From Ruminococcus sp. (GTDB lineage: Bacteria > Bacillota > Clostridia > Oscillospirales > Ruminococcaceae), in assembly GCA_017623515.1 (NCBI GenBank), contig JAGAOV010000017.1, positions 62,001 through 126,000 of the forward strand: a DNA stretch of 64,000 bases, read 5' to 3'. Below the pieces are notes generated by a model. The model was not told where the DNA came from. It saw only the letters and a list, made by a program, of their open reading frames with translations, and did no database searches. Positions 26,110-33,926 of this stretch are shown here, piece by piece (positions within the stretch are counted from its first letter, which is position 1; each line of letters starts with the position of its first letter). Both the position numbers and the translations under genes were made by a program.

Positions 26110-27909
26110 TTATTCAGTATCCAGTTTCAGAACGCTCATGAATGCTTCCTGCGGAACTTCTACAGTACCAAGCGAACGCATTCTCTTCTTGCCTTCCTTC
26201 TGCTTTTCCAGAAGCTTCTTTTTACGTGTAATATCACCGCCGTAGCATTTAGCAAGAACGTCCTTGCGCATAGCCTTGATGGTTTCTCTTGCAATGATCT
26301 TTCCGCCGATAGCAGCCTGTACAGGCACTTCAAAAAGCTGTCTCGGAATATTTTCTTTAAGACGTTCAACCATTTTTCTTGCCTTTTCATACGCCTTGTC
26401 AGCATGAATGATAAAAGAAAGTGCGTCTACAACGTCGCCGTTCAGGAGAATGTCAAGCTTTACAAGCTTTGATGGAGCATATTCGCTCAGCTCATAGTCA
26501 AAGGACGCATAGCCCTTTGTACGTGATTTCAGAACGTCGAAGAAGTCGTACACGATCTCATTCAGCGGCAGGTCATATTTAAGACTTACTCGTGTGTCGT
26601 CTATATACTGCATATCGTGGAAAACTCCTCGTCTGTTCTGGCAGAGATCCATTACATTGCCAACAAAGTCAGAGGGAGTGAGAATTTCAGCCTTAACCAT
26701 AGGCTCTTCTGCCTGACGAATAACCGCAGGATCGGGATAGTTTGTAGGGTTGTCGATATTCAGCACCTCTCCGCTTGTAAGAGTTACCTTGTAGATAACA
26801 GATGGTGCAGTTGTAATGAGGTCGAGGTTATATTCTCTCTCAAGTCTTTCCTGAATAATTTCCATGTGGAGGAGTCCGAGGAAGCCGCAGCGGAAGCCGA
26901 AGCCGAGTGCGATAGAGGTTTCCGGCTCGAATGTGAGGGAAGCATCATTGAGCTGGAGCTTTTCCAGAGCCTCACGGAGATCGCCGTACTTTGCGCCGTC
27001 AGCGGGATAAATACCGGAGAATACCATGGGATTTGCCTGACGGTAGCCGGGCAGAGGCTCTGCACAAGGGTTATCGTCAAGAGTAACAGTATCACCAACC
27101 TGAGTATCACCGATGCTCTTGATGGAGGCTGTGAGGTAGCCAACCTCGCCTGCTTTCAGAACGCCTGTATTCACAAGCTGATTCGTATCCATATAGCCAG
27201 CTTCTACGATAGTAAAGGTTGCACCAGTTGCCATAAGGCGTATGGTATCGCCGACCTTTACAGTACCATCCTTTACACGGATATAGATAACAACGCCTTT
27301 GTAAGCATCATAATAGCTGTCGAAGATGAGAGCCTGAAGAGGAGCATTGGGATCGCCCTTTGGTGCAGGGATGTCAGTAACGATACGTTCCATGACTTCT
27401 TCAATATTAAGACCAGCCTTAGCGGAAATTCTGGGAGCGTCCATTGCAGGAATGCCGATGATATTCTCTATCTCATTGCATACACGCTCAGGATCAGCAG
27501 CCGGCAGGTCAATTTTATTTACAACAGGGACTACCTCAAGGTCATGTTCTATTGCGAGGTAGGTATTGGCAAGAGTCTGTGCTTCAATGCCCTGAGATGC
27601 GTCTACAACGAGAATAGCACCCTCACATGCAGCAAGGCTTCTGGAGACCTCGTAGTTAAAGTCAACATGTCCCGGTGTGTCGATAAGGTTGAAAACGTAG
27701 GTGTTTCCGTCCTTTGCCTTGTAATTGAGGTGAACGGCACGAGCCTTGATGGTTATGCCTCTTTCACGTTCGATGTCCATGTTATCGAGGATCTGTTCCT
27801 CCATATCACGCTTTGCTACCGTAAAGGTCTGCTCAAGAATACGGTCAGCAAGTGTGGATTTTCCGTGGTCAATATGGGCAATAATACAAAAATTGCGGAT
27901 GTTGTCCAT
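26110..27909 (-). CDS. lepA: Elongation factor 4
   Basis: 599 residues, the usual LepA length. G1 motif AHIDHGKST at 12-20, G3 DTPGHVDF, G4 NKIDLP, then domains II and III/V. The LepA-specific C-terminal domain ends with [21 protein letters not shown], which is diagnostic. EF4 back-translocates or assists ribosomes under stress. It has its own promoter and heads lepA-(zinc ribbon)-hemW. Confidence 0.98.
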   Translation of the reverse strand: MDNIRNFCIIAHIDHGKSTLADRILEQTFTVAKRDMEEQILDNMDIERERGITIKARAVHLNYKAKDGNTYVFNLIDTPGHVDFNYEVSRSLAACEGAILVVDASQGIEAQTLANTYLAIEHDLEVVPVVNKIDLPAADPERVCNEIENIIGIPAMDAPRISAKAGLNIEEVMERIVTDIPAPKGDPNAPLQALIFDSYYDAYKGVVIYIRVKDGTVKVGDTIRLMATGATFTIVEAGYMDTNQLVNTGVLKAGEVGYLTASIKSIGDTQVGDTVTLDDNPCAEPLPGYRQANPMVFSGIYPADGAKYGDLREALEKLQLNDASLTFEPETSIALGFGFRCGFLGLLHMEIIQERLEREYNLDLITTAPSVIYKVTLTSGEVLNIDNPTNYPDPAVIRQAEEPMVKAEILTPSDFVGNVMDLCQNRRGVFHDMQYIDDTRVSLKYDLPLNEIVYDFFDVLKSRTKGYASFDYELSEYAPSKLVKLDILLNGDVVDALSFIIHADKAYEKARKMVERLKENIPRQLFEVPVQAAIGGKIIARETIKAMRKDVLAKCYGGDITRKKKLLEKQKEGKKRMRSLGTVEVPQEAFMSVLKLDTE

Positions 27910-27952
27910 TTTATCTGCTCCTTCAGGATTGTTTTTCTATGATTTACCCTTT

Positions 27953-27981
27953 ATTATAACACAAAATCGGCTGATTGTAAA
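27953..27981 (-). promoter_or_regulatory. SigA-type promoter of lepA
   Basis: Minus strand: TTTACA (27981-27976), 17-base spacer, TATAAT (27958-27953), 44 bases before the lepA start. Confidence 0.8.
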
Positions 27982-28056
27982 GTAGGGAATTCAGAATTTT
28001 CCGAGCGATACTGAACAAGGGATGTTCGTCAGATATAAAGCAGGGGTAAAGAACTC

Positions 28057-28093
28057 AAAAAACTGCCGCAGCAATAAAAAATGCCGCAGCAGT
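28057..28093 (-). terminator. Intrinsic terminator of the TPR gene
   Basis: Minus strand 12-bp stem ACTGCTGCGGCA/TGCTGCGGCAGT (two G-T pairs) followed by TTTTTTG, 17 bases after the stop. Confidence 0.88.
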
Positions 28094-28109
28094 TTTGTTT
28101 TTATAGAAA

Positions 28110-29123
28110 TTACTTGATTTTAGCCAACTGATCTATAGTTTTCTTTACATCCGGATCGTTAGTTAGGCTGTAGAGGATTCTGAAATAGATCTTAGCACGA
28201 AGAATGTCATTTTCCTCATAAGAGCCTTTGGCAAGAGCAGCCACTACAGATACGACTTCTTCATTTGCACCGGGCTTGATGCCGTACTTTTCAAATGCTG
28301 CATTAACAAGCTTTCTTGTAGGCGGAGAAAGCTTTTTCTTTGTGATATTATGTATATGGTGAAGTTCAGCCGTAACGATAGGATTATCAGCATATACCAT
28401 AGCCTCATAGTAGAAGCATACTGCGCTGTCGTAGTCCTCTATCTCGACGCAGTAGAATCCGAGGTTGCAGTAGCAGCGTGAGATTTCTTCCGGAGAAGTA
28501 GCGATGCTGAGGGTTTCCTTAGTACAGCCGAGCAGATCGTCATTCTGTTTCATGTACTTGAAGCATTCAGCCATTTCAAAGTATGCGTCAGTATTGAGAG
28601 GGTTGAAGCGGATAGCGTCCTCCAGAACTGAAACTGCTTCTTCGGCACGTCCAGCTTCAAGAAGGCTGAAGCCGTGGAGCATTACCATACGAGACAGATC
28701 GAAGGGCGGACGTTCCAGACGCTTAGACGGCTGGTAGAAATAGAGGTAGAGCTGATGTTCAAGGGGATTGCGGAGGCTGAGGTACATTTTCTCCTCAGTT
28801 TCACGATAGGAAATGCGTATCTTAGTATAAAGACCTTCTGTCAGCTTGAAAGCCTCTTCATGCTTGCCTTCATTTATAAGCTGGATAGCCTCGTTCATAA
28901 CAGCGTCAAGACGCTTACCGTCGAGATACATCATTCTTGCGACCTGTTCTTTCTTTTCATCGGGAAGTATTTCGTAAGCAAGTTCAGCGATCTGACTTTC
29001 GATGTCGGCAGCATTTTCATGGTTCTTGTATTTTGTGACCTGACCTTCCAGATACGCCATATCTACGCCGTATTCGCCGGAAAGACCGTCACGGATCTCC
29101 TGCATAATTTCTTTTACGCTCAT
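28110..29123 (-). CDS. Tetratricopeptide repeat protein
   Basis: 337 residues, all helical. TPR-like 34-residue units are recognisable at about 80-115 (QLINEGKHEEAFKLTEGLY), 150-185 (GFSLLEAGRAEEAVSVLEDAIRFNP) and 215-255 (CYCNLGFYCVEIEDYDSAVCFYYEAM). No signal peptide. TPR proteins mediate protein-protein contacts; no partner can be named. It has its own promoter and terminator, so it is monocistronic. Confidence 0.85.
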   Translation of the reverse strand: MSVKEIMQEIRDGLSGEYGVDMAYLEGQVTKYKNHENAADIESQIAELAYEILPDEKKEQVARMMYLDGKRLDAVMNEAIQLINEGKHEEAFKLTEGLYTKIRISYRETEEKMYLSLRNPLEHQLYLYFYQPSKRLERPPFDLSRMVMLHGFSLLEAGRAEEAVSVLEDAIRFNPLNTDAYFEMAECFKYMKQNDDLLGCTKETLSIATSPEEISRCYCNLGFYCVEIEDYDSAVCFYYEAMVYADNPIVTAELHHIHNITKKKLSPPTRKLVNAAFEKYGIKPGANEEVVSVVAALAKGSYEENDILRAKIYFRILYSLTNDPDVKKTIDQLAKIK

Positions 29124-29178
29124 GTATTAAACTCCTTTTCTTGTGGATAAATTGCTGTGTTTCCACCTTACTCTTTTT

Positions 29179-29207
29179 AGTATACCATATTCCCATAAAA
29201 ATTGCAA
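29179..29207 (-). promoter_or_regulatory. SigA-type promoter of the TPR gene
   Basis: Minus strand: TTGCAA (29207-29202), 17-base spacer, TATACT (29184-29179). Confidence 0.78.
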
Positions 29208-29242
29208 CACTTTTTTACAAGCTTTTATCGAATTTATATAAA

Positions 29243-29833
29243 TCAGTCCTTGGGAGGAGATTTCTTCTTTTTTTTCTTTTTGCGGACAGACCAGCCGAAA
29301 TCTCCGAGTTTACGTCCGAGAGCGAAGTATTCGCCGTGGGCGTAAGCCATAAGACCGCATTGCTGTAGATTAAGCTTGCCCTTGCTGTCAACGTAGCGTT
29401 CATCAGCGTTTACGCCGGTAATTTCTGCTATGAACATGGTATGGCTGCCAAGCTCCTTTGTTTCAGTGACCTTGCATTCAAGGCTTATAGGACACTCTGC
29501 GATCATTGGTGCAGAAACGGTTTTTGCAGGTTCAGGAGTAAAACCGCAGTGGGTGAATTTATCGGTATCCCTGCCGCTTCTCACACCGCAGAAGTCGGTC
29601 TCTTTGCACATAGCGGATGTGGTGAGGTTTATGACGAATTCTTTTTTCTCCATGATGATAGGGTAGGAGTGACGTGAGGGACGAACTGAAATATACGTCA
29701 TAGGCGGATGTGTGCAGAGTACGCCTGTCCAGCCGATAGTGAGGACGCTAGGGTTTTCCATAGTACCGCAGGATACGAGGGCTGCCGGTACAGGTGCAAG
29801 AAGTACGCTGCCTTTCCAGTGCTGTTTTGCCAT
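29243..29833 (-). CDS. Flavin reductase-like (FMN-binding) protein
   Basis: 196 residues with the flavin-reductase fold: PVPAALVSCGTMENPSVLTIGWTGVLCTHPP at about 15-45, then SVRPSRHSYPIIMEKKEFVINL and LECKVTETKELGSHTMFIAEI. Family members bind FMN and reduce it or serve as electron carriers. A very basic tail (RKKKKKKKS near the end) is unusual and may bind nucleic acid or be a low-complexity extension. AAAGGAGAAATCACA precedes the ATG at 29833. Confidence 0.88.
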   Translation of the reverse strand: MAKQHWKGSVLLAPVPAALVSCGTMENPSVLTIGWTGVLCTHPPMTYISVRPSRHSYPIIMEKKEFVINLTTSAMCKETDFCGVRSGRDTDKFTHCGFTPEPAKTVSAPMIAECPISLECKVTETKELGSHTMFIAEITGVNADERYVDSKGKLNLQQCGLMAYAHGEYFALGRKLGDFGWSVRKKKKKKKSPPKD

Positions 29834-29862
29834 TGTGATTTCTCCTTTTATAGTTTGATTAT

Positions 29863-29892
29863 ATTTTAACATGACAACAGCGGATATGTCAA
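29863..29892 (-). promoter_or_regulatory. Promoter of the flavin reductase gene
   Basis: Minus strand: TTGACA (29892-29887), 18-base spacer, TAAAAT (29868-29863). Divergent from the promoter at 29921. Confidence 0.65.
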
Positions 29893-29920
29893 TCTTGTGC
29901 TGTGGTTTTTTCACGGCGAT

Positions 29921-29949
29921 TTGACAAATAATTTCGTGAGTGATATAAT
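29921..29949 (+). promoter_or_regulatory. Perfect-consensus SigA promoter
   Basis: TTGACA (29921-29926), exactly 17 bases, TATAAT (29944-29949). It lies 30 bases before a small membrane-protein gene and probably drives it and the following lipoprotein gene. Confidence 0.9.
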
Positions 29950-29978
29950 CTATAAAATACTTGATGAAGGAACTCTTT

Positions 29979-30266
29979 ATGGATTTTTTGCTTTTTATAT
30001 TATTTGTCGTTTGTTTTCGTCTTTTTGCTGTACTGTCAGTCGTATGCTATATAACTTCGTTTATCTGCCTTATATTCTTGAAAAAGATAAATAAACTCAA
30101 AATTGTTGGTATTATACTTCCAATTATCGGAACTGTCCTTGCGTTTCCGTCTGCGGTTCATTATGGTCAATGTGCATTAAATATCAATATTATCATGGGT
30201 GTGCTTGTTGTAATAGATGCTGTTATGATAGCTCTGTTTATAACGGCAGGCAGGAAAACACAGTGA
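29979..30266 (+). CDS. Small multi-pass membrane protein, unknown
   Basis: 95 residues from the ATG at 29979 (GAAGGA 8-9 bases upstream; earlier in-frame ATG/TTG at 29961-29964 overlap that site). Three predicted membrane helices with short polar links (KKINKLK), ending in a basic tail. No family recognised. It is driven by a perfect-consensus promoter and followed 38 bases later by a lipoprotein gene. The base composition (AT-rich) differs from surrounding housekeeping genes, so it may be accessory. Confidence 0.6.
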   Translation: MDFLLFILFVVCFRLFAVLSVVCYITSFICLIFLKKINKLKIVGIILPIIGTVLAFPSAVHYGQCALNINIIMGVLVVIDAVMIALFITAGRKTQ

Positions 30267-30304
30267 ACATAATGGTTATGTCTGTAAAGAAAAGGAGAAA
30301 TCTT

Positions 30305-30766
30305 ATGAAAAATAAAAAATCACTTATTCTGTTTGCTGCAATTGCATCAATACTGTTATCAGCCTGCGGAAGCACAGACTCGTCTGATTCGGTAAGTAAA
30401 ACAGAAGAAGCTTTGCTTATAAGTGAATTCCTGTTTGAACAATATGATGAGGGAATGATTTCTGTAGGTGAAGTAGTTAAAAGTGAAACACTCATGGAGC
30501 TTGTTGAAGAGGAAACGGATATATACAAAGCCCTTAGTGATAATTTTTACTACAGCCGAATGGCGTTTATTGACGAGAATACAGTTGTTATCACAGGAAA
30601 CGTTATATTCCAGAGTGCTAAAGGCTATCTTGTAACAGATGGGACAGAAGTATCTGAGGAATTCTATGAAGTTCCTACGGGATTCGGATTCGATGCCAAT
30701 AAAATTACCGTGCACTCAAAGTCAGAGAAGTATGAAAATCTGTATTTCTGGACTGCTGGTTTATAA
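30305..30766 (+). CDS. Lipoprotein of unknown function
   Basis: 153 residues. Signal peptide MKNKKSLILFAAIASIL ends in lipobox LSAC with Cys at about 20, then a Ser/Asp linker (GSTDSSDS) and an acidic mixed-fold domain. No family recognised; likely anchored on the outer membrane face. The ATG at 30305 follows AAAGGAG. It probably shares the promoter at 29921 with the small membrane protein. A hairpin at 30795 may end the transcript. Confidence 0.7.
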   Translation: MKNKKSLILFAAIASILLSACGSTDSSDSVSKTEEALLISEFLFEQYDEGMISVGEVVKSETLMELVEEETDIYKALSDNFYYSRMAFIDENTVVITGNVIFQSAKGYLVTDGTEVSEEFYEVPTGFGFDANKITVHSKSEKYENLYFWTAGL

Positions 30767-30794
30767 GAAGAACATGTATTTTATACGTTTCAAT

Positions 30795-30823
30795 AACTGG
30801 CGAGCATGTTCGCCCGCCAGTTT
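30795..30823 (+). terminator. Possible terminator after the lipoprotein gene
   Basis: Inverted repeat AACTGGCGAGC/GCCCGCCAGTT (one mismatch) with a 6-base loop, followed only by TTTG. It is strong as a stem but has a weak T-tract. It is the first of five hairpins in this gap. Confidence 0.5.
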
Positions 30824-30858
30824 GTCGAAAAAGCCAGATCAATAAAAGTTTTTTGGTT

Positions 30859-30983
30859 CAGCAATTTTTCAAAAATGCTGGCGGGACGAGGGAAGAACCC
30901 TCGTCGCCGTCCGCAGACGGCGAAACTCCCTGCGCCATACTTCCGGCGAATGGAGAAATGGGTTAAAAATGCGACAGCATTTT
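30859..30983 (+). repeat. Cluster of four hairpins in the gap before spoIIR
   Basis: Successive inverted repeats: CAGCA(A)TTTTT/AAAAATGCTG (30859-30880), GACGAGGG/CCCTCGTC (30885-30905), GCCGTC/GACGGC (30906-30921), AAAATGC/GCATTTT (30966-30983). The composition is much richer in GC than the flanks between 30880 and 30950. No open frame, no promoter and no known RNA class recognised. A mobile intergenic repeat or a structured RNA is possible. Confidence 0.55.
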
Positions 30984-31053
30984 GATATGATGAAATTTAT
31001 ACAACTGAATAACCTTGGGAAAAGAGCCCATACTCATAACCGAGGTGAACAAC

Positions 31054-31668
31054 ATGAAAAAAACAGAAACAGCAGCAATAATCGGAATGGCAGGCGCACT
31101 TCTCATATCCGCACTTGGGCAGGATGCCGCCGCATATCACAGCATAGAGGAGAACGTCCTCAGACTTCATATACTTGCAAATTCAGATTCAATGGAGGAT
31201 CAGCTCCTGAAATACAAGGTCAGGGACGAGATTCTGCGCAGAGGCTCGGTGTATTTTGAGGATATATCCTCACCGGAGGACGCAGTATACACGGCTGAAA
31301 GCAGTCTCCAGTATCTTGAGGAAATCGCCCGTGAAGCTGTAGCAGGAGAAGGCTATGACTACACAGTAAATGCGGAGCTTGTGACTATGACCTTTGAAGA
31401 ACGTACTTATGAGGATGTAACACTTCCGGCAGGCGTTTACGATGCTGTAAGAATAACTATAGGCGAAGCAGAGGGGCAGAACTGGTGGTGTGTGATGTAT
31501 CCGCCGCTGTGTATTCCGGCAGTCTCTGAAACAGAGGATGAAGATGAGATACTGGAAAAATATTTCACAGATGAAGAGGAAAAACTTCTTACAGAGCCTG
31601 AAAAAATACGATACAAGCTGAAATGTGCCGAGTGGCTGAAGGAAATATGGAGGAAGGTTTGTGAATAA
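31054..31668 (+). CDS. spoIIR: Stage II sporulation protein R
   Basis: 204 residues. It opens with a hydrophobic export segment, then VLRLHILANSDSMEDQLLKYKVRDEIL at about 34-60 and the diagnostic QNWWCVMYPPLC near 143-154. SpoIIR is made in the forespore and secreted into the septal space, where it triggers SpoIIGA cleavage of pro-SigE in the mother cell. GAGGTGAACAAC precedes the ATG. A forespore (SigF) promoter would be expected in the hairpin-rich gap upstream, but I could not define one. Confidence 0.92.
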   Translation: MKKTETAAIIGMAGALLISALGQDAAAYHSIEENVLRLHILANSDSMEDQLLKYKVRDEILRRGSVYFEDISSPEDAVYTAESSLQYLEEIAREAVAGEGYDYTVNAELVTMTFEERTYEDVTLPAGVYDAVRITIGEAEGQNWWCVMYPPLCIPAVSETEDEDEILEKYFTDEEEKLLTEPEKIRYKLKCAEWLKEIWRKVCE

Positions 31669-31692
31669 TCTGTAAAAGTTTGCATTGCATCA

Positions 31693-31721
31693 TTGACAGG
31701 AAGAGTAATATAGTGTATACT
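31693..31721 (+). promoter_or_regulatory. SigA-type promoter of infC-rpmI-rplT
   Basis: TTGACA (31693-31698), 17-base spacer, TATACT (31716-31721). Predicted start near 31728. Confidence 0.92.
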
Positions 31722-31727
31722 GTCTAA

Positions 31728-31837
31728 AGTAAACAAAGAAGAGCATCACGTTCTCACCGTTTGGTAAATGAATCGAAACGGTCAATATATTTTGTCCCTG
31801 TACTCAAAAGGGTATTTATGCGGGCAAGGTATGAGGA
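31728..31837 (+). promoter_or_regulatory. infC leader, probable L20-type autoregulatory RNA
   Basis: About 170 bases separate the predicted start from infC, containing paired segments (for example ACCGTTT near 31757 and AAACGGT near 31776) and ending in a terminator hairpin. In Firmicutes the same operon is controlled by L20 binding to such a leader and favouring termination. The class is inferred from position and layout; a covariance model was not run. Confidence 0.7.
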
Positions 31838-31872
31838 GAGTGCTCACGGGTGTGATGCACTCATTTTTGTTT
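31838..31872 (+). terminator. Attenuator before infC
   Basis: GAGTGC (31838-31843) pairs with GCACTC (31857-31862) around a 13-base loop, followed by ATTTTTGTTT. It ends about 30 bases before the infC start, so it must be bypassed for expression. Confidence 0.8.
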
Positions 31873-31901
31873 GTAATTAAAATGTTTGGAGGTGCTGGCT
31901 T

Positions 31902-32420
31902 ATCAGCAAACAAGAGCTGCAGATCAATGAGGAAATCCGTGATAAGGAGATCCTTGTCATTGACAGCGATGGAACAAAGCTCGGAAACATGTCTGCAAGA
32001 GACGCACAGAAGCTTGCATACGATCAGGATCTTGACCTCGTCAAGATAGCACCGCAGGCAAAGCCGCCGGTGTGTCGTATCATGGATTACGGCAAGTACT
32101 GCTTTGAACAGCAGAAGCGTGAAAAGGAAGCCCGTAAAAATCAGAAGGTCGTTGCAATCAAGGAAATCAGAATGTTTTCAGCGATCGATACTCATGACTT
32201 TGAAACAAAGGTCAATCAGGCAAAGAAGTTTCTGGAGGGCGGCGACAAGCTGAAGGTATCAGTAAGATTCCGTAAGCGTGCGATCGCACATCCGCAGATA
32301 GGTGAAGAGCTGCTTGAAAGATTCAAGGAAGCATGTGCAGCAGTTGGAACGGTTGAAAAGCCTGCAAAGATGGAAGGCCGCAGTATGGTCATGTTCATTT
32401 CACCGAAGGCATCCAAGTAA
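31902..32420 (+). CDS. infC: Translation initiation factor IF-3, apparent AUC start
   Basis: 172 residues if started at ATC 31902. No ATG, GTG or TTG lies in frame near the expected N-terminus: the first ATG, at 31989, would remove the first 29 residues, including the conserved QINEEIRDKEILVID. GGAGGTG ends 7 bases before the ATC, ideal spacing. E. coli and Bacillus infC use AUU, through which IF-3 represses its own translation, and AUC should behave alike. The rest shows both IF-3 domains: IAPQAKPPVCRIMDYGKY and the C-terminal KVSVRFRKRAIAHPQIG. First gene of infC-rpmI-rplT. Confidence 0.92.
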   Translation: MSKQELQINEEIRDKEILVIDSDGTKLGNMSARDAQKLAYDQDLDLVKIAPQAKPPVCRIMDYGKYCFEQQKREKEARKNQKVVAIKEIRMFSAIDTHDFETKVNQAKKFLEGGDKLKVSVRFRKRAIAHPQIGEELLERFKEACAAVGTVEKPAKMEGRSMVMFISPKASK

Positions 32421-32435
32421 AAGGAGGATATATCC

Positions 32436-32639
32436 ATGGCAAAGGTTAAGACAAAAACACATTCTGGCGCAAAGAAGCGTTTTAAGCTGACAGGCTCTGG
32501 TAAGATCAAGTACCAGAAGACAAACAAGAGACACAGACTGACACAGAAGGATACAAAGCGTAAGAGAATCGCTCGTACCGCAGGTGTAGCTGACGTTACA
32601 AACGCACCGGCACTGAAGAAGCTGCTGCCGTATCTCTAA
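32436..32639 (+). CDS. rpmI: Ribosomal protein L35
   Basis: 67 residues, highly basic: [24 protein letters not shown], then the RHRLTQK and [21 protein letters not shown] segments typical of L35. AAGGAGGATATATCC precedes the ATG, 15 bases after infC. Confidence 0.98.
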   Translation: MAKVKTKTHSGAKKRFKLTGSGKIKYQKTNKRHRLTQKDTKRKRIARTAGVADVTNAPALKKLLPYL

Positions 32640-32692
32640 TCTGAGAAGCGTAACAGGAAAACAAGAAAACAGAAAATCGGAGGTAGAAGATT

Positions 32693-33046
32693 ATGGCACG
32701 TGTTAAGGGTGCAATGATGACTCGTAAGAGAAGAAATAAAACACTGAAGCTGGCTAAGGGTTACTGGGGCAGCAAGAGCAAGCACTTCAAGATGGCTAAG
32801 CAGGCTGTCATGAAGTCCGGCAACTATGCATATGTAGGCAGAAAGCAGAAGAAGAGAGAGTTCAGACAGCTCTGGATCACAAGAATCTCTGCTGCTTGCA
32901 AGATGAATGGTATGAACTATTCTACATTTATGAACGGCTGCAAGAAGGCTGGCATCGAACTGAACAGAAAGATGCTGTCTGAGATTGCTATCACCGATCC
33001 CGCAGGCTTTACTGCAATCGTTGAAAAGGCAAAGGCTGCTCTGTAA
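32693..33046 (+). CDS. rplT: Ribosomal protein L20
   Basis: 117 residues. N-terminal basic helix [29 protein letters not shown], then [24 protein letters not shown], the L20 signature. L20 is an early assembly protein and the probable repressor acting on the infC leader. GGAGGTAGAAGATT precedes the ATG; a terminator follows at 33061. Confidence 0.98.
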   Translation: MARVKGAMMTRKRRNKTLKLAKGYWGSKSKHFKMAKQAVMKSGNYAYVGRKQKKREFRQLWITRISAACKMNGMNYSTFMNGCKKAGIELNRKMLSEIAITDPAGFTAIVEKAKAAL

Positions 33047-33060
33047 AAAAGGAAACTTGA

Positions 33061-33093
33061 CACGCTCTGGTACAATACGGAGCGTGTTTTGTT
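33061..33093 (+). terminator. Intrinsic terminator after rplT
   Basis: CACGCTC (33061-33067) pairs with GAGCGTG (33080-33086), followed by TTTTGTT. It lies 15 bases after rplT and just before the methyltransferase ribosome-binding site, so it separates the operons only partly. Confidence 0.8.
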
Positions 33094-33110
33094 ATAAGGA
33101 GGATTTCTGT

Positions 33111-33926
33111 ATGGGCATAACACCGCAGTATATATCAGCAAAAGAAAACCCGTCGGTAAAGTTTTACCGCAAGCTTTCTGAAAGCAAGAAAACAAGAACA
33201 CAGGAGAAATGCTTTGTGCTGGAAGGTTACCGTCTTGTATCCGACGCTCTCAAAAACGGCGCAGAAATAACAATGCTTTTTATTACGGAAAATGCGTATG
33301 AGCGTTTCGGCGAGGAGCTTTGCAGCCTTTCAGGAGAAGTTACACGAGTTTTATGCATAACTGATGAGCTTGGAAAATATATGGCGGAAACAGAGAATAC
33401 ACAGGGAGTATTTGCAGTATGCCGTATGCCCGTGCAGAAGTCGTGGAATGATTTCCTGAAAAAAGAGGGAGCATACACAGTTCTTCACCAGCTTCAGGAT
33501 CCGGGCAATGCCGGAATGATACTCAGAACCGCAGACGCACTTGGTATTGATGGAGTAATATTCTGCAAAAGCTGTGATATATACAGTCCCAAGGTAGTCC
33601 GTGCAACAATGGGAAGCCTTTTCAGAGTTCCTGTGCTGGTATGCTCTGATGAAAATGATGTTTTCTATCAGCTTGAGGAGCATGGCATTGAAAGCGATGC
33701 GGCAGTAGTCAGGGATGAAACTGATATTGCAGGAGAACGGAAATATGCTGAAAATGGCTGTGCAGTGTGGATAGGAAATGAGGGCAATGGTCTGCCTGAA
33801 ACGGTTTCTTCACGGTGCAGCAGAAGAATAACTATTCCCATGTACGGAAATATAGAATCACTCAATGCGGCAATGGCAGCAGGGATATTGATGTGGGAAA
33901 TGGCGAAAGGCAGGAAAGGAAAATGA
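33111..33926 (+). CDS. SpoU/TrmH-family RNA 2'-O-methyltransferase
   Basis: 271 residues. N-terminal substrate-binding part (SAKENPSVKFYRKL...EKCFVLEGYRLV), then the knotted SPOUT domain with the three motifs LQDPGNAGMILRTADALG (about 145-162), WIGNEGNGLP and SLNAAMAAGIL. It probably methylates 23S rRNA or tRNA ribose; the target is unknown. AAGGAGG lies 8 bases before the ATG. The stop overlaps the dprA start (ATGA). Confidence 0.93.
   Translation: MGITPQYISAKENPSVKFYRKLSESKKTRTQEKCFVLEGYRLVSDALKNGAEITMLFITENAYERFGEELCSLSGEVTRVLCITDELGKYMAETENTQGVFAVCRMPVQKSWNDFLKKEGAYTVLHQLQDPGNAGMILRTADALGIDGVIFCKSCDIYSPKVVRATMGSLFRVPVLVCSDENDVFYQLEEHGIESDAAVVRDETDIAGERKYAENGCAVWIGNEGNGLPETVSSRCSRRITIPMYGNIESLNAAMAAGILMWEMAKGRKGK

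Noticed and set aside
26617..27942. 441-codon plus-strand frame opposite lepA
   Set aside because: Antisense to a textbook EF4 sequence; no ribosome-binding site and no family likeness.
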